Assembly (NCBI GenBank): GCA_019239375.1
Contig: JAFAZZ010000152.1
Coordinates: 1-35,590 of the forward strand
DNA length: 35,590 nucleotides
Reading direction: 5' to 3'
Source of the DNA: Solirubrobacterales bacterium
GTDB lineage: Bacteria; Actinomycetota; Thermoleophilia; Solirubrobacterales; Solirubrobacteraceae
Shown: piece after piece, positions 15,129-27,378 of the stretch
How positions within the stretch are numbered: the stretch's first letter is position 1
Layout: every line of letters starts with the position of its first letter
Program-made: the position numbers and the translations under genes
The notes under the pieces: model-generated
What the model was told of the DNA's origin: nothing
The model's input: only the letters and a program-made list of their open reading frames with translations
Databases searched by the model: none

Positions 15129-16598
15129 CTAGAGGTTGACGGCGACGTATTTGGTTTCGAGGTATTCCTCGATTCCCTCAGGACCGCCCTCGCGACCGAA
15201 GCCGGACTGCTTGATACCGCCGAACGGGGCGGCGGGATTCGAGACCATGCCCTGGTTCAGCCCGACCATCCCTGTCTCCAAACGCTCGACCACCCGCAGC
15301 GCCCGCTTCAGGTTGCTCGTATAGACGTAGGCGACCAGGCCATACTCGGTGTTGTTGGCCGCAGCGATCGCCTCGTCCTCGTCCGTGAAGCCTTTGACCG
15401 GGGCGACCGGCCCGAAGATCTCCTCGCGCAGCAGCTTGGCGCCTTCCGGTACGTCGGTGAGCACGGTGGGGTCGAAGAAGTAGCCGGCACCGTCGCGGGC
15501 GTGTCCCCCCACCACCGCCTTGGCCCCGCGCCCGACGGCGTCCTCGACCAGGTCCGCCACCTTCTCGCGCTGGCTCGAGTCGATCAGCGGGCCGACCTCG
15601 ACGTCTTCCTCGGTGCCACGGCCTACTTTCATCGCGCCCATCTTCTCGGCCAGCTTCTCGGCGAACTGGTCGGCCACCCCGTCGGCCACGTGGAACCGGT
15701 TTGCCGCCGTGCACGCCTCGCCGATGTTGCGCATCTTGGCGATCAACGCCCCCTGCACCGCCGCGTCGACATCGGCGTCGTCGAACACGATGAACGGCGC
15801 GTTTCCGCCCAGCTCCATCGACAGGCGGAGAAGGTTCTGCGAGGCCTGCTCCATCAGCTTGCGCCCCACCTCGGTGGAGCCGGTGAATGACAGCTTGCGC
15901 AGCCGCGAGTCGGCGATCAGCGGGCCCATCGTCTCGCTCGACGACGACGCCGTGACGAGGTTCAGCACGCCGCCGGGGAGCCCCGCCTCCTCGAGAATCT
16001 TGACCAGCATCAGCATCGAGAGCGGTGTCTGCTGGGCCGGCTTCACGACCATGGTGCAGCCCGCCGCGACGGCGGGGCCGATCTTGCGCGTTCCCATGGC
16101 CAGCGGGAAGTTCCACGGGGTGATGAGCAGGCAGGTGCCGACGGGCTGCTTCATCGTCAGCAGGCGACCCTGCCCGTTGGGCGCGGTGGCGTAGCGGCCG
16201 TCGATCCGCACGGCCTGCTCGGAGAACCAGCGCAGGAACTCGGCGCCGTAGGCGATCTCCGCCTTGGACTCCTTGAGCGGCTTGCCCATCTCGAGCGTCA
16301 TGAGCAGCGCCAGCTCGTCTTCACGCGCGGTGATCGCCTCGAACGCGCGGCGCAGGATCTCTCCGCGCTCGCGCGGCGGGTGCTGGAACCATTCGGGGCC
16401 GGCGTCGACGGCAGCGCTGAGCGCCGCCTCGGCGTCGTCGGTGGAGGCGTCGGCGACCTCGCACAGGGTCTCGCCGGTCGCTGGGTCCTCGACGGCAAGC
16501 GTGCCTTTGGCTCCATCGCGCCACTCACCCCCGATGTAGAGCTGCTTGGGGACTTGATCGAGGATTTGCTGTTCGGCTGTGGCGGTGGTCGTGCTCAT
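15129..16598 (-). CDS. gabD: NAD(P)-dependent aldehyde dehydrogenase, succinate-semialdehyde dehydrogenase type
   Basis: This 489-residue ALDH family member most likely oxidises succinate semialdehyde to succinate in GABA catabolism. Motifs are PWNFPLAMGTRKIGPAVAAGCT with Asn163, the cofactor loop FTGSTEVGRKLM, the general base Glu262 in MELGGNAPFIVFDDAD, and the nucleophile Cys296 in GEACTAANRFHV. The closing PFGGIKQSGFGREGG...EEYLETKYV is typical of GabD. Length fits. The ATG at 16598 gives a normal N-terminus. No GABA transaminase or succinyl-CoA enzyme is nearby, so other semialdehydes remain possible. It is divergent from the DUF4142 gene with a 166-bp shared upstream region. Confidence 0.88.
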   Translation of the reverse strand: MSTTTATAEQQILDQVPKQLYIGGEWRDGAKGTLAVEDPATGETLCEVADASTDDAEAALSAAVDAGPEWFQHPPRERGEILRRAFEAITAREDELALLMTLEMGKPLKESKAEIAYGAEFLRWFSEQAVRIDGRYATAPNGQGRLLTMKQPVGTCLLITPWNFPLAMGTRKIGPAVAAGCTMVVKPAQQTPLSMLMLVKILEEAGLPGGVLNLVTASSSSETMGPLIADSRLRKLSFTGSTEVGRKLMEQASQNLLRLSMELGGNAPFIVFDDADVDAAVQGALIAKMRNIGEACTAANRFHVADGVADQFAEKLAEKMGAMKVGRGTEEDVEVGPLIDSSQREKVADLVEDAVGRGAKAVVGGHARDGAGYFFDPTVLTDVPEGAKLLREEIFGPVAPVKGFTDEDEAIAAANNTEYGLVAYVYTSNLKRALRVVERLETGMVGLNQGMVSNPAAPFGGIKQSGFGREGGPEGIEEYLETKYVAVNL

Positions 16599-16661
16599 GG
16601 TTGGAACCTACCACCGGTCGGTCACTCTCAACCCAGCGCGCCTCAACCAGGCGTGCCGCGG

Positions 16662-16685
16662 GTTCATTTACCCGGCGCGGGGTAA
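16662..16685 (+). promoter_or_regulatory. Sigma-B/SigF-like promoter embedded in a palindrome
   Basis: GTTCAT (16662-16667), a 12-bp spacer and GGGTAA (16680-16685) resemble the general-stress consensus GTTTAA-N12-14-GGGTAT. The -10 is also the right arm of the inverted repeat TTTACCC-N6-GGGTAAA (16667-16686). The DUF4142 gene starts 79 bp downstream. A TCTAAT at 16700 is an alternative -10. Confidence 0.5.
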
Positions 16686-16764
16686 AGCCACGGCGTACGT
16701 CTAATGCCTGTTCGCGCGCCGGGCCAGGGGGAGCGGGCGGACGGTTCCTGAAAGGAGTCAACTC

Positions 16765-17289
16765 ATGAAGAGGTTGCTGCCTCTTGCTTTTGCCTGCCTG
16801 GCGCTCGTCGCGGCGATCGCGGTGCCCACGGCCGGCGCCAAGCCCAGCAAGTCCTACTCCGCGGCCGACGAGCAATATCTCAAGACTTCGATCCAAGGCG
16901 ATCTGTTCGAGATCACCGGCGGCAAGTGGGCCCAGAAGCACACCAAAAACGCCGCCGTGCTGCGGATGGCCAATCGCATCGTGTCCGACCACACGAAATC
17001 GGTGAAGGACGCGGCCAGCCTGGCACGCTCGCTCGGAATCGACGTTCCGAGCACTCCGACGCCGAGCGAGGTGTGGGAGCTCAAGGTCGTCACCGGTTTG
17101 CGCGGCAGGGCCTACAACCACTGGTACGCCAGCCTCGAGGTGTACGACCACGTCCAGGACATCCAGGAAACCACGGATGAGATAAACGACGGCACGAACC
17201 CCAAGATCCGTGACAACGCTCGTACCGACTTGCCGGTACTGCAATTGCATCTGCGGCTGGCGCGGGCCGCGCTGGCGGAGAATCCCTAG
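16765..17289 (+). CDS. Secreted DUF4142 protein
   Basis: This 174-residue protein has a clear signal peptide (MKRLLPLAFACLALVAAIAVPTAGA, cleavage after about residue 25) and a helical DUF4142 domain. The domain includes SAADEQYLKTSIQGDLFEITGGKWAQKH, AAVLRMANRIVSDHTKSVKDAASLARSLGI, and a final helix rich in Leu and Arg. DUF4142 proteins are exported, ferritin-like helical-bundle proteins of unknown function, often stress-induced. The start has a good Shine-Dalgarno (AAAGGAG, 16751-16757). The single gene is bounded by a perfect hairpin downstream and by a stress-type promoter candidate upstream. Confidence 0.88.
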   Translation: MKRLLPLAFACLALVAAIAVPTAGAKPSKSYSAADEQYLKTSIQGDLFEITGGKWAQKHTKNAAVLRMANRIVSDHTKSVKDAASLARSLGIDVPSTPTPSEVWELKVVTGLRGRAYNHWYASLEVYDHVQDIQETTDEINDGTNPKIRDNARTDLPVLQLHLRLARAALAENP

Positions 17290-17305
17290 GGCTCGACGCG
17301 CGAAG

Positions 17306-17334
17306 CCCCGGCGGGCCTGGATGGCCCGCCGGGG
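17306..17334. terminator. Bidirectional hairpin terminator between DUF4142 and lon
   Basis: The GC-rich inverted repeat is perfect, with 12-bp arms (17306-17317 and 17323-17334) and a 5-nt loop. It sits between convergent genes, 16 bp after one stop and 36 bp from the other. No U-tract follows on either strand, which is common for actinobacterial terminators. Confidence 0.75.
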
Positions 17335-17370
17335 ACTGTTGGCGCCGCGTTGCCAGCTGGGGAAACCTGG

Positions 17371-19665
<2,295 letters not shown>

Positions 19666-19682
19666 CTGAAAGTCGTTCGCTT

Positions 19683-19711
19683 TCGATAGTTGCTTACTAG
19701 AGGTAAGTAAA
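19683..19711 (-). promoter_or_regulatory. lon: lon promoter overlapping an inverted repeat
   Basis: On the minus strand, TTTACT (19711-19706) and TATCGA (19688-19683) are separated by exactly 17 bp. This predicts a start about ten bases before the lon ATG. The inverted repeat CTTAC-N5-GTAAG (19693-19707) fills the spacer and touches the -35. It is therefore a plausible repressor operator, but it does not match the HAIR or CIRCE consensus. Confidence 0.55.
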
Positions 19712-19732
19712 GGATATCACCCGGACCGTCTC

Positions 19733-19759
19733 CGATCTAAGTCGGGCTGGCTTAGATCG
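19733..19759. promoter_or_regulatory. Perfect 9-bp inverted repeat with 9-nt spacer upstream of lon and the small + gene
   Basis: CGATCTAAG (19733-19741) and CTTAGATCG (19751-19759) are exact reverse complements nine bases apart. This 9-N9-9 geometry is that of the CIRCE heat-shock operator, but the arm sequence differs from CIRCE. Its right arm contains TTAGAT, a possible -10 for the downstream small + gene. Confidence 0.55.
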
Positions 19760-19813
19760 TAGAAGGTGCCCCGAGGTGACGAGGCAGCGCCGCATCTGGG
19801 ATCATGCGCGTCG

Positions 19814-20152
19814 ATGCAAGGCAGTGAGTCCCCGCAAGGCGGCGAGTCCCCGCGCGAGGACGAGGCGCACGACGTGCTCGCGGCTGAGGCGTTCGCGCTG
19901 CCCGCGGCCGATCCCACATTGCGCCACCGGCCGATCACCCTGCCCGAAGATCCGAGCGGAATCGCCGAGCCTCACGACGTGTTGGCCGCCGAGGAGTTCG
20001 CCATGCCAGCCCCGCGGCCGGCGCCGGCGCCGCCTGGCACCGCCGGACGGATCGCCGCCAAGGCGCGCACGCCGATGCGGGTTCTGGTGGCGGCGGCGGT
20101 GGTGGCGGGGGTGCTGCGCGCGTTCAGGCGCCGGCGCCCCTCGCGCTCCTAG
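19814..20152 (+). CDS. Small protein with duplicated HDVLAAE motif and C-terminal membrane anchor
   Basis: This protein of 112 residues from ATG 19814 (GTG 19766 is an alternative with an AGAAGG ahead of it) is not a family I recognise. It contains two copies of a motif, HDVLAAEAFALPA and HDVLAAEEFAMPA, about 35 residues apart. A Pro/Ala linker follows, then a hydrophobic segment (MRVLVAAAVVAGVLRAF) and a strongly basic tail (RRRRPSRS), as in a tail-anchored inner-membrane protein. The motif repetition at protein level with different codons argues for a real gene. It is divergent from lon and shares its operator region. Confidence 0.65.
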   Translation: MQGSESPQGGESPREDEAHDVLAAEAFALPAADPTLRHRPITLPEDPSGIAEPHDVLAAEEFAMPAPRPAPAPPGTAGRIAAKARTPMRVLVAAAVVAGVLRAFRRRRPSRS

Positions 20153-20157
20153 ATCGG

Positions 20158-20275
20158 GTGTGCATAGCGCGCCAACCGCGTGCCCAGGGGCGGGGGTGTG
20201 GCGCGTCATGCACACCAGAGGATCCTGGTGCGCCAACGGTCCGCGATCGGGCTGGCGGTGGCGCGTCATGCACAC
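20158..20275. repeat. REP-like palindromic repeat cluster
   Basis: GTGGCGCGTCATGCACAC occurs exactly at 20198-20215 and 20258-20275 (60-bp period). A nearly matching inverted copy (GTGTGCATAGCGCGCC) lies at 20158-20173. GCGCCAAC also repeats in each unit. Together they make long imperfect hairpins between the small + gene and the 3' end of lpd. Confidence 0.85.
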
Positions 20276-20303
20276 GCCCGCGACGGCGGCGGGCGGGAAG
20301 GGG

Positions 20304-20366
20304 GCCGCGGGACGGTCAGCCGCGGGCGGAGGGAGCCGCGGGAGGGTCAGCGGCGGGCGGGAGGGA
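20304..20366. repeat. Tandem 31/32-bp GC-rich repeat
   Basis: Bases 20304-20334 and 20335-20366 are two adjacent copies with two substitutions and one extra G. Both contain GGTCAGC between G-rich blocks. The tract lies immediately beyond the lpd stop codon. Confidence 0.85.
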
Positions 20367-20375
20367 CGGCGGCCG

Positions 20376-22136
20376 TCAACCCGAAGCCGGCTGCCGAGCG
20401 GGTCGCCGGCGCGGCGGCATCAGGTCGGTGATGGTGCCCTCGGCCATCTCGGCGGCAAAGCCGATCGTCTCCGTCAGAGTCGGATGCGGATGGACCGTGA
20501 GCGCGATGTCCTCGGCGTCGGAACCCATCTCCAAGGCGTGCACGGTTTCCGCGATCAGCTCCCCGGCACCCGTGCCGACGATGCCGGCGCCGAGCAGGCG
20601 GTGCGTCTCGGGCTCGAACAGCAGCTTGGTCATGCCCTCGTCGCGGCCCAGCGACAGCGCCCGTCCCGAGGCCGCCCACGGGAACACCGCCTTGTCGTAG
20701 TCGGTCCCCTGCTCGCGAGCCTCGATCTCGGTCAGGCCCATCCAGGCGACCTCGGGGTCCGTGTAGGCGACCGAGGGAATGGTGCGGGCGTCGAACTCGA
20801 CGTTCTGGCCGGCGATGACCTCGGCCGCCACCTTGCCCTGGTGAGAGGCCTTGTGCGCGAGCATCGGGCCGCCGATCACGTCGCCGATCGCGTAGATGTG
20901 GCGGACGTTCGTGCGCAGCTGACGGTCAACCGCGATGAACCCGCGGTCGTCGACCTGCACGCCCGCCGCCTCGGCACCGCTCGCCTTACCGTTCGGCCGG
21001 CGGCCAATCGCGACCAGGATCCCCTCGAACTTGTGGGTCTCGCCACTGGAGAGTTCGACGTGCAACGTGTCCTTCTTGGCCTCCACGGACTCCACCTTGG
21101 TACCGAGATGGATCGCCTCGTAGCGTCCGGAGATCCGCTTGTGCAGCGGCTTGACCAGGTCGGGATCGCATCCGGGGATCAGCTGGTCCAGCAGCTCGAC
21201 CATGGTGATCTTCGACCCGAGCGCGTCGTACACGGTCGCCATCTCGAGGCCGATGATCCCGCAGCCGACGACCAGCAGCCGCTTCGGGATGGAGGGCAGC
21301 TCGAGCGCGCCGGTCGAGTCGATGATCCGTTCATCGTCGGGCAGCCCCGGCAGCGTCGCGGCCTCGGATCCGGCGGCGATGATGCAGTTGTCGAAGGTGA
21401 CGGCCCGCTCGCCGACGGTGACGGTGTTCGGGCCGGTCAGCTCCGCAACTCCGGTGATGACCTCGACCTTGCGCTGCTTGGCCAGCCCGGCCAGTCCGCC
21501 GGTGAGCCGGTCAACCACCGCCTGCTTCCAGTCGCGGAGCGCGTCCACATCGATTTTGGGCTTGCCGAGCTTGATTCCATACTCGGCCATCTCCTCAGCC
21601 TCGGCCACCACCCGAGCGGCGTGAAGCAGCGCCTTGGATGGGATACAGCCCACGTTCAGGCACACCCCGCCCAGCCTTTCGTAGCGCTCGACCAGCACCG
21701 TCTTGAGTCCCAGGTCGGCGGCGCGGAAGGCCGCGCTGTAACCGCCCGGCCCGGAGCCGATCACCACCACCTGGGCGTCATGGCCGCCGGCGCCGTCGGG
21801 TGAGGGCGCCGGCGGTGCAGGCGCGGGCTCGCGCTCAACCCGTGCCTCCGACGCAGACGGAGCGTCAGAGGCCGGCTCCGTGGGCCCCGCCCCGTCCGTG
21901 CCCTCGAGCGTGAGCAGCACGCTGCCCTCGGACACCCGGTCGCCGATCTGCACTGAGAGCTGCTTGACCGTCCCGGCCTGGGGCGCCGGAACATCCATGG
22001 TCGCCTTGTCGGACTCCAGCGTGACCAGCGGATCCTCGATGGCCACCTCGTCGCCGGGGGAGACGTGGATCTCGATCACGGGCACGTCGGTGAAGTCCCC
22101 GATGTCCGGGACCCTGATCTCAGTGGCCGGGCTCAC
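20376..22136 (-). CDS. lpd: Dihydrolipoyl dehydrogenase (E3) with N-terminal lipoyl domain
   Basis: This 586-residue E3 of the pyruvate dehydrogenase complex reoxidises dihydrolipoyl groups with FAD and NAD+. Residues 5-80 are a lipoyl domain with the modified Lys44 in ESDKATMDVP. A Pro/Ala-rich linker (81-118) leads to the flavoprotein core: GSGPGG (127-132), redox-active Cys159/Cys164 (GGVCLNVGCIPSK), a second Rossmann site GCGIIGLE, and the catalytic pair His551/Glu556 (HPHPTLTE). The GTG start at 22136 overlaps the aceF stop (GTGA). Most actinobacterial E3 proteins lack a lipoyl domain; this layout resembles Neisseria P64K and Ralstonia PdhL. Confidence 0.95.
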   Translation of the reverse strand: MSPATEIRVPDIGDFTDVPVIEIHVSPGDEVAIEDPLVTLESDKATMDVPAPQAGTVKQLSVQIGDRVSEGSVLLTLEGTDGAGPTEPASDAPSASEARVEREPAPAPPAPSPDGAGGHDAQVVVIGSGPGGYSAAFRAADLGLKTVLVERYERLGGVCLNVGCIPSKALLHAARVVAEAEEMAEYGIKLGKPKIDVDALRDWKQAVVDRLTGGLAGLAKQRKVEVITGVAELTGPNTVTVGERAVTFDNCIIAAGSEAATLPGLPDDERIIDSTGALELPSIPKRLLVVGCGIIGLEMATVYDALGSKITMVELLDQLIPGCDPDLVKPLHKRISGRYEAIHLGTKVESVEAKKDTLHVELSSGETHKFEGILVAIGRRPNGKASGAEAAGVQVDDRGFIAVDRQLRTNVRHIYAIGDVIGGPMLAHKASHQGKVAAEVIAGQNVEFDARTIPSVAYTDPEVAWMGLTEIEAREQGTDYDKAVFPWAASGRALSLGRDEGMTKLLFEPETHRLLGAGIVGTGAGELIAETVHALEMGSDAEDIALTVHPHPTLTETIGFAAEMAEGTITDLMPPRRRPARQPASG

Positions 22137-23526
22137 AACAGCGCCCGCCGCAGATCGCTCAGCACCTTGACCAGGTAGACCATGAAACGCGCCGCCAGGG
22201 CCCCGTCGATTACCCGGTGGTCATAGGACAGAGACAGCGGCACCATCAGGCGCGGAACGAACTCGTTGCCGCTCCAGACCGGCCGCATGGCCGAGCGCGT
22301 AACGCCGAGGATGGCCAGCTCCGGCGCGTTGATGATCGGCGTGAAGCTGGTACCGCCGATCCCGCCCAGCGAAGAGACCGTGAACGAGGCGCCCTGCATG
22401 TCCCCCGGCGCAAGCTTGCCCTCTCTGGCCTTCCCCGACAGCTCGGTCAGCTCCCGCGCGATCTCCAACAGCCCTTTCTGATCGGCGTTCTTGATCACCG
22501 GTACGACCAGCCCCCCCGGCGTGTCAGCGGCGAAGCCGATGTTGTAGTAGCGCTTCAAAATCAGGTCCTCGCCGTCCAATGACGCGTTGAACGTCGGGAA
22601 CTCCTTCAGAGCCGCGACCGACGCAACGATCAGGAACGACACCATGGTGACCTTGACCCCGTCGCGGGCGTGCTCGTCATTGAGCTGCTTGCGCCACACC
22701 TCGAGATCGGTGATGTCCGCCTCGTCGTTGTGCGTGACGTGCGGGATCATCACCCAGTTGCGCGCCAGCACCGGACCGGAGATCCGCTGGATCCGCGAGC
22801 GTTGCACCCGCTCGGTCTCGCCGAATTTCGAGAAGTCCACCTGTGGCCAGGCCGGCAGATCCAGGCCGACGCCAGCGCCCGCCGGGGCCGCTCCCGGAGC
22901 CGCCGCGGCCGCCGGGCCGCGCTCGGCGAACGTTTTCACGTCCTCCTTGGTGATTCGCCCCTTCCGGCCGCTACCCGTCACCTGGTGCAGATCGACGCCG
23001 AGCTCACGCGCGATGCGGCGGACCGCAGGGCTGGCATAAACCGGACCGCCGCCGTCCCTGGCGGCCGGAGGGGCGCCCGGCGCGGACTCGGGGGGGCCGG
23101 CGGGCGCGGGCTCATCCGTCGGGGCCGGCGCCGCTTCGGGCTGCGAAGGCGCCGGCGCAGGTGCCGAATCGGCTTCGGCCTCGGCGGCGCTGCCGATCGC
23201 CTCGGGCGCGGCCGCCTCGGTCGGCGCACCCTCCGAGGCGGCGGCCGCAGCCTTGGTTCCGGTCGACTCCTCCGCTCCACCCGATGGCGTAAGCGTGAGC
23301 AGCTCGACCCCCTGAGAAACCTTGTCCCCGATCTTCACGAGCAGCTCGCGAACCGTTCCCGCGAACGGCGCAGGCACGTCCATGGTCGCCTTATCCGACT
23401 CGAGCGTGAGCAACGGATCGTCGACGGCGACCGAGTCGCCCGCCGAGACGAGGATCTCGATGATGGGGACGTCCTGGAAGTCCCCGATGTCGGGAACTTC
23501 GACCGCCACGGGGTCCGACGTCGTAC

Positions 23527-23530
<4 letters not shown>
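22133..23530 (-). CDS. aceF: Dihydrolipoamide acetyltransferase (E2) of pyruvate dehydrogenase
   Basis: This 465-residue core enzyme transfers the acetyl group to CoA. A single lipoyl domain (residues 8-85, Lys48 in ESDKATMDVP) is nearly the same as that of the neighbouring E3. An Ala/Pro/Glu linker of about 80 residues follows. Next is a peripheral subunit-binding domain (YASPAVRRIARELGVDLHQVTGSGRKGRITKEDV), then the catalytic domain ending in SYDHRVIDGALAARF with the active-site His. The start is ATG 23530 within the aceE stop (ATGA overlap). The catalytic domain is of the AceF type that partners homodimeric AceE, rather than the SucB-like E2 common in actinobacteria. Confidence 0.95.
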
Positions 23531-26217
<2,687 letters not shown>

Positions 26218-26256
26218 GCCATAGGGGCCGATGGCGCGTGCCCGGCCACGACGCTC

Positions 26257-26262
26257 AATATA
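26257..26262 (-). promoter_or_regulatory. -10-like box between aceE and the divergent esterase
   Basis: On the minus strand this reads TATATT, 39 bp before the aceE ATG, in an otherwise GC-rich gap. On the plus strand the overlapping TATACC could serve the esterase gene. Neither direction has a convincing -35. Confidence 0.4.
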
Positions 26263-26319
26263 CCCGGGGGCCTTGAGCTCAGACCGCACGCGCGCGGTGA
26301 TTTCCCCTACGGTTGGGGG

Positions 26320-27378
26320 GTGTCGCTGCGAGCATTGGACGGCGTCGTCGGAGCGCCCTGGGCGCGGCCTCTGGCTGGGGCGCTGGATCAGCTCGTGGTC
26401 GAGTCCGATGCGCTCGCCGATAATCCGCTCGGCGATCCGGCTCGGCGGCCGCTCTACGTGTACCGCCCGCCGGGGGTGGAACTCGATCATCCGGTTGGAC
26501 TGCCCGTCGTGCACATCATCCAGGGCTTCACCGGACAGGTCGACATGTGGCTGGCTCGCTCGTCCTTGGAGCCGACCATGGTCGAGCGCGTGGACGCGAT
26601 GTTCGCCGCGCGGGCGTGCCCGGACGCGATCCTGGTGTTCGTCGACGCGTGGACGTCGCGGGGCGGTTCCCAGTTCATCAACTCGGCCTCGACCGGTCGC
26701 TACCTCGACTACCTGTGCGATGAGGTTGTGGCGTTCGTGGACGAGCGTTACCCGACGCTCGCGAGCCGGGACCATCGCGGGCTGGCCGGCAAATCATCCG
26801 GCGGCTACGGCGCCATGGTCGTCTCGATGCTGCGCCCGGACGTGTTCGGCGCGCTCGCCTCCCACGCCGGCGACGCGTTGTTCGAGTGCTGCTACGAGCC
26901 CACCTTCCGTGAGGTCGCGCGCACGCTGCGGGACCATTTCGACGGCTCCTTCGAGGTATTTTTCGACCGTCTCGCCGCGTCCGACCATTTCGACTACGGC
27001 CGCTTCGGTGGGCCGTTCGAGATGTACGGTTACGCCTGCGCGTACTCCCCAGACCTGTCCAAGCCGGGGGCAGCCCTGCTGCCGTTCGATGTCTCTACGG
27101 GACGGCTCAACGAGGACGTGTGGGCCCTGTGGCTCGAGCACGACCCAGTGCGCATGGCCCATCGCCACGCCGACGCTCTGCGGAGCCTGCGCCGCATCTA
27201 CCTCGACGCCGGCAAGAGCGACGAGTACTTCCTCGATCTCGGCGCCCAGGCGTTCGCCGCCGCGCTCGGCAAGATCGGGGTGGCGCACACGCTGGAGCTG
27301 TTCGAGGGAAAGCACGGCGGCATCACGTACCGGTACCCCGGAGCGATCCGCGAGCTCGTGACCGCGCTGGCGGCATGA
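26320..27378 (+). CDS. Alpha/beta-hydrolase, putative esterase (Esterase D-like)
   Basis: This 352-residue hydrolase starts at GTG 26320; the further open frame upstream is antisense to aceE and lacks homology-like features. It shows the putative-esterase fold: LPVVHIIQGFTGQ, ILVFVDAWTS, then the nucleophile elbow GKSSGG with Ser159. An acid follows in DAGKSDEYF and His in FEGKHGGITYRY near the C-terminus. Substrates of the family range from S-formylglutathione to acyl esters; the true one is unknown. The stop overlaps the amidase start as ATGA, so the two enzymes are made together and may act on the same compound. Confidence 0.83.
   Translation: MSLRALDGVVGAPWARPLAGALDQLVVESDALADNPLGDPARRPLYVYRPPGVELDHPVGLPVVHIIQGFTGQVDMWLARSSLEPTMVERVDAMFAARACPDAILVFVDAWTSRGGSQFINSASTGRYLDYLCDEVVAFVDERYPTLASRDHRGLAGKSSGGYGAMVVSMLRPDVFGALASHAGDALFECCYEPTFREVARTLRDHFDGSFEVFFDRLAASDHFDYGRFGGPFEMYGYACAYSPDLSKPGAALLPFDVSTGRLNEDVWALWLEHDPVRMAHRHADALRSLRRIYLDAGKSDEYFLDLGAQAFAAALGKIGVAHTLELFEGKHGGITYRYPGAIRELVTALAA

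Noticed and set aside
20158-20275. CRISPR array
   Set aside because: There are only two exact copies with a repeat-like spacer, internal palindromes and no cas genes.
19776-21803. 675-residue plus-strand frame over lpd
   Set aside because: Its composition (Arg, His, Gln rich) and position antisense to the clear lipoyl-E3 gene mark it as a stop-free shadow.
26218-26775. N-terminal extension of aceE by 186 residues
   Set aside because: It is antisense to the esterase gene, rich in Arg/His as a shadow frame, and would exceed the AceE family length.
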